The position numbers and the translations under genes are program-made. From Phyllostachys edulis (Eukaryota > Streptophyta > Magnoliopsida > Poales > Poaceae): a stretch of DNA of 64,000 nt. The stretch spans positions 86,387,333 to 86,451,332 of the forward strand of contig CM070548.1 in NCBI GenBank assembly GCA_036346405.1, given 5' to 3'. How positions within the stretch are numbered: the first letter of the stretch is position 1; each line of letters begins with the position of its first letter. Of the stretch, positions 59,701 through 64,000 are shown piece by piece. The notes beneath the pieces were generated by a model that saw only the letters and a list, made by a program, of their open reading frames with translations, ran no database searches and had not been told where the DNA came from.

Positions 59701-60477
59701 ATTTTGGATTTTTTTCTAGGTCGTCATGCCCAGTGGTGTTAAATGGTGGAGGTAACCACAATAAAAAAACATAAGGTGAAGGTAACCTTTGCTATTATTT
59801 AATATTGCACAATTATTATCTTTAATAAAATATAAATTTGGTTAAAATGCTAAGTGATAGGAATTACTAATATTGATAATTGAAAGCACTGTTTTAGCAA
59901 ATAAAAGAACCCAAGCCACCCTTGTTAAGCCTTGCATATATATTATTGCATCTCGTGTGTTGGCTCACGGGCACGGAAGTTGTGCTTATTCTCGCTCTCC
60001 CCCCCAAACCTTCATAACCTGCGGATCATGGAGACTATGCATTCTACGAGGATCCAGATGTCGATGGTCAAAGCAATGATGAAGAGTAGTCTAATTCTAG
60101 TAGTCTAAGTCTCGCCTCAGTCTAGCTGGCTCAGTTGGTACTTGCGTACAACCGATATTATCTAAGTCCTTGGTTAATATAAGTCGTACACAAGCTACCC
60201 TATTCGCTTTCATGTGGAGAGATGTGCTCTACCCCTTTTGTTTCCGCTGTAGTTTCCACTACTTTTGTGATGTAATCAGTTTAGCCTGTTCGGCCCTCTT
60301 TGTAAAACTCGATCCGACGCGGTTTATGTCACTATGATATTTGTAATATATTAAATGGTTTAGTTCACGCAATGTATGAAATGATTCAGCAATGTGTCTG
60401 TGAATGCTATCTACTGATCCAAAAAATAGCATAGTGTTTTCACAGAGGATTTGGATTTGCGAAATCCGGGTCCGATA
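56788..60477 (+). mobile_element. Long solo LTR inserted in the Pack-MULE right end
   Basis: Starts TGTAACAGTCC and ends AAATCCGGGTCCGATA (3690 bp; the final CA appears mutated to TA). The flanks GTTCA (56783-56787) and GTTGA (60478-60482) are a 5-bp duplication with one mismatch. It interrupts the Pack-MULE terminal repeat between CCAAAGTTCA and TTGAGGGGTGTAAT. It carries a degenerate copy of the shared LTR block at 59593-59617. A 45-bp local duplication (CTTAGCCCAACTCCTCCCAT, then TGGGCCACCCGGCCC) occurs at about 56968-57045. There are no internal retroelement genes; GC-rich frames at 56864-57965 are LTR sequence. Confidence 0.82.
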
Positions 60478-60507
60478 GTTGAGGGGTGTAATCTGAACTT
60501 ATTTGGT

Positions 60508-61189
60508 GATAAAATGAGCATAATAGGTCAGCGACAAAATTCATGTTTCATTCCTCGTGAGAAACTTCCAAATACTTGATTTTCCAGGCGGTTTCATCCC
60601 AGCTGTCAAACATCCAATCAAAAACTGCTAGTATAAGCTGAGAACCAAGCAATACGTTGGAATTGCTTCTCTTTGGCAGATAAGCTACACGCATGAATAC
60701 AGGGCAGTAATCAATCGTTGCATTTTTAGTGCTGCCTCATTTTCAAGTACGCGTTGTTGCTAAGAATAAGAAGGAATTTTTTTGGTGAGAAAAAAAATCG
60801 GTGCCTTCTTCTAGAGTAGTAGTTTGGTTTTATTGGGAGGGGGTTGGAACGGAAATCAGGAGATGGAGGCATCCAACCTACTCTTGAGCGGATGTCAAAT
60901 GCTTTGGTTTGGATTTTTGGGATTCCTTGATGAAAAATGATGAATTGACCCAAATGCTAACGATGACATTTGTTGCACTGGCTTTTTCTTCATTTTGTCA
61001 CGAATAATTCTCCAAGTTTTGATTGAGTCCTAATAGGACAATACTAAACTTGATAACCTCGTTAAGAGATTTGTAAGGTCGCCACTGGCATGTCGTGCTT
61101 GAATTGGAGATTAGTAACAAGCACGCATAGAAAGCTATTGTTGCTTTCCAGTTGGTTCTTCCTAGCTGCAACAATACATGCATAGCTTA
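60508..61189. other. Intergenic, nothing recognised
   Basis: AT-rich, with short frames only and no recognisable element ends. Confidence 0.5.
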
Positions 61190-61752
61190 AGGGTGTGTTT
61201 AGTTGGGTGAACCAGTGTGAATGAGATGAGATAGTCTGTGATGGATGGGATGATCCTAAATGGTGTGGTACAACTTGTGTGTTTTGTTAGTGAGATGAGA
61301 TAATTCAAGATTTTGTTTGGTTGCATAAATGGGATGGTTCAAGATGGTGTTTGGTTTGAGGGATAAAGTTGAATGAGTTGTATACACAGATGAGTATTAG
61401 CACGATTAACTATTAAAATATTAGCACGATTATTAAATTTACCTTAATTACAAAGGAGTATTTAACTAAATTAATTATTTTAACTATCAACTAATCGGTA
61501 TGGCCCACTGGTCAGTGCCATATACATAAAGAGAGAGGGGGTAACAGAGGGGATGCGTCTGTCCCTATACTGAGTGGTTCGTTTGTTTTTATGGAACCGT
61601 TCGGTACAATATATTTTGGGAATATTCTCATAATTTGTATGACCTCATCCAAAATAAGTTGGTTCGGTTCACTTAACAAAACACAAGAATGAGGATATAT
61701 TTAGAACTATCCTGTACATATATTCTCTGATTCACCGAACAAAACACACCCT
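61190..61752. mobile_element. MITE-like element, about 560 bp
   Basis: The left end AGGGTGTGTTTAGTTGGGTG, then AACCA, pairs with the right end, whose reverse complement reads AGGGTGTGTTTTGTTCGGTG, then AATCA. The interior contains TGAGATGAGATA repeats and is non-coding. The target duplication is ambiguous (a GCT trinucleotide on both sides is possible), so the superfamily is not assigned. Confidence 0.65.
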
Positions 61753-64000
61753 TGCTGACAAGTACTACTACCTAGCATTGGCGTGCGTAGGACCCAAAGT
61801 TAGATGCAGGCAGAGTTTATTGACTACTAATTGTAAGTTGATTGAGATTTGGTAAACATCACTAGGACCAACTAGAATGAACCCCTCTGCTTTTAGCGAG
61901 ACATCTTTAGAAGCATGGCGATTGAAGCAAGGAGAAGATGGAGAGGGAAAAAATATATATATATATATATACCCTCTAGAATATTGCTTGAGATCGAAAG
62001 ATGTAAAAGAGCTGGCTAGAGAAGAATCAAATGCTGCCATCTTTGTTCCCAAGGTGCTTGTCACTTGATGCATCCTTGCATCTACCTTCCTTGCAAACAA
62101 CCTCCATGTCAATTTTTGGCCCCCGTCTGATTTCGCAAGCTTTTTCTTCCCTGGCATCGACAATGTATTTGCACGTGATCGTGATTGATTCTAGTAAGTT
62201 TACTTGCACAGCCATCTGGAGGTGGAACCATAAACTAATCAACGGTGACGAAAGTAGTCTTTGGTGGCATTGGGTTAACCCCTACTACTTTACCATCTCT
62301 AGATAATCGATCTGGCAAAGACAACACTAGAGCAAGTTCACAATTTTAGTGATCCAATCCATGACATAATGCATACATGGTCATGCAATTTCGATTAAGA
62401 ACTTTTTTACGGTTTACTCAATTTAATATGTGTCATCTATTCTTTTTATCCAATGGTACAGATTAGTTAGGATTTAGTTATACCACACCTGACAGTATGA
62501 GTAGTAGAATTCCGATGGGTAGAATTACAATTCCCATATGGAGCAATATTTTCAACCCTAGTTGGCAAAGTTCATAATATCCTTACGAAAATATTGTAAA
62601 TACAATGAAAAGCCTATTATGCCCTTAACAAATCAATGAACATATTTGGTTTATACTACCATAGTATACTATTAATATAATATACCGTAAAATTTCTCTC
62701 GGTTAATTGGAAATGCATGGCCTGGTCAAACCCAGTGTGTCTGAAATGTCAATCACACCAAACCAATACACTACCTTTATCCCAAGAGAACAAACACTCC
62801 ACCGCTGTGCGCACGGTATTTAGCTGATAGTAGGTGTCCATTATGTACGTACACAGATGCGTGTTCCTTTCTGGATTGTTAATTAGGCCGGTTGCAATTG
62901 GAAACGGCCGGTCAAATCCGGCGTAGTTAAAATGTGATCACACACCACACAGGCAGGCAGTTTCGCAGTGACGGCCGGGGTGGGTGGTGATAATTGAGAT
63001 GGGAGGCGAGGGACAGGTGGGCGTGCAAGGTCAAGGCAGCTTCGAATCAAGCTCAAAGTCTCCAACCCCAAACGCAACATTAAGTGCGGACAAAGGAAAG
63101 CCTAGGGGAGGATGCCAATGCCATCACGACCACGCCCGCATCTTCCTCCTCTTTCTTTGATGGCTTCACAAGTGTTCCGGCCTTCCGGGTAGATGTTAGG
63201 ATGAATGGGCGATTGGGCATGGCATGTGTTGCTCCGGATCCGGATCCTCTGCTATACATTAGAGAATCACTATTACTATTTGAACAGTGATTTCGGTCCA
63301 GCACTCTGCAATAGTACTGTCACAAACACCGTAGACACAGAGAGATATCTACTACAGTGATTCACTATTTTTCGTAGGTACTGTAACCACCCAACCCAAC
63401 TCGGTTCAACCAAACTCCAGAGCTGATTAGATCGACCATAGCGTGTGTTTGTACAGACGAGAACCATTCCATTCGGACAGCATGATGGCTGCTCCAATTC
63501 ACAACCGTGGTCACGTCAAATGTGACAATGCACCTTGTTGCTCTCTCGTCTTGACATTTGAAGATGGACCAAAGCCTACCTGTCGCTGAAAACGCATGTA
63601 TGAATGAACCTTGTTGCTCTCTCCATATGCTTGGACCATACCAAGGGTTGCAAACCACACATACAAATTACAAACACATGGAGGCCATATGACCTACTAC
63701 TAACAACTACTAGTATGTATGGTCTAAGGCTTTAAGCTCTTGCATGAGCTTTATATGAGTCACAACACAGGCAGGCAGGCATGCATGCATGACCCAGTCC
63801 TTTTTAATTTCTTCTCCATGATCGAGTGCATGCATATGATTCAATGTTAGTAGTATCCTACATGCCATTTCCAACACGGGCGCGTCATCCGAGCTGTATT
63901 TGGAGCAATCCCAGTGTATGGGATGGCTTTTAGCCTGAACATGCAAAGGGTGCTCCGTGTACGGTTTCACGGCCTCTCAAGCCACAATGCATTCCTGCGT
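61753..64000. other. Intergenic to the window end
   Basis: A short (AT)n run lies at about 61952-61970. Open frames at 62031-62306, 62883-63080 and 63080-63304 have no recognised domain. No transposon ends or genes could be supported. Confidence 0.5.

Larger units (their letters stand above)
55621..60507. mobile_element. Pack-MULE-like element carrying gene fragments, split by a solo LTR
   Basis: The left terminal inverted repeat (about 55621-55775; AATAAGTCCATATTACACCC, GAACTTTGGC, ACCAGGTCACCCAACC, CGCCTACGTGGCAT) is matched in reverse complement at 56655-56787 and, beyond an LTR insertion, at 60478-60503. The original element was thus about 1.2 kb. A candidate 9-bp target duplication is GATAAAAAG/GATAAAATG (55612-55620 and 60508-60516, one mismatch). 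The cargo (55800-56640) is GC-rich and includes a U-box/ARM E3 ligase fragment. Long terminal repeats plus captured exons fit Pack-MULEs. Confidence 0.75.

Noticed and set aside
62883..63304. Adjacent minus-strand frames near the right end as a possible gene
   Set aside because: No recognisable motif, no consistent splice joining and no TATA-like promoter.

Overview
This window looks like nuclear DNA of a grass (Poaceae). The genes are short, GC-rich at third codon positions and interrupted by small GT-AG introns. They sit in AT-rich DNA crowded with grass-type transposons (CACTA, Tourist/PIF-Harbinger MITEs, Mutator-like and hAT-like elements, a plant LINE, long-LTR retrotransposon remnants and an Angela/BARE-like Copia LTR). 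The species cannot be fixed from sequence alone; a panicoid grass is a guess. There are no operons, ribosome binding sites, CRISPR arrays or prokaryotic genes.

Only five genes can be supported, all on the minus strand. Four encode small FCS-like zinc finger (FLZ, DUF581) proteins at 2829-3220, 7009-7554, 13407-13865 and 43613-44096. Each has two exons, with a phase-2 intron at exactly the same place (in the Arg codon of the motif IFMYR|GDTPFC), so they are paralogues from tandem duplication. Three lie within 11 kb; the fourth is 29.7 kb away, mostly across transposons. FLZ proteins are known as adaptors that bind the SnRK1 energy-sensing kinase. The fifth gene (53345-54655, four exons, 334 aa) encodes a BOI-related RING E3 ubiquitin ligase.

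Layout: 1-1815 AT-rich repeat element with ~145-bp internal tandem repeats; 2.8-3.4 kb FLZ-1; 4.2-5.45 kb Mutator-like element with GC-rich cargo; 7.0-7.7 kb FLZ-2; 8.58-9.44 kb a giant palindrome; 11.1-11.5 kb frameshifted Werner-type exonuclease pseudogene; 11.57-12.77 kb CACTA element; 13.4-14.0 kb FLZ-3; 14.75-28.63 kb a broken LINE interrupted by a solo LTR that itself holds a second solo LTR, and by a Copia solo LTR; 28.86-35.93 kb hAT-like element with long inverted ends and nested debris; 36.0-39.5 kb another solo LTR; 40.7-43.3 kb MITE plus PIF/Harbinger element; 43.6-44.2 kb FLZ-4; 45.8-46.4 kb Gypsy-like LTR; 50.3-50.8 kb MITE; 53.3-54.8 kb BOI-type E3 gene; 55.6-60.5 kb Pack-MULE-like element carrying a U-box/ARM E3 fragment and itself split by a solo LTR; 61.2-61.75 kb MITE; the remainder is intergenic.

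No new multi-gene molecular system was found. The strongest observations are the FLZ array (one copy with a shortened zinc finger), the palindrome, the exact target-site duplications that resolve the nested insertions, a conserved block shared by four long LTRs, and gene fragments captured by transposons.
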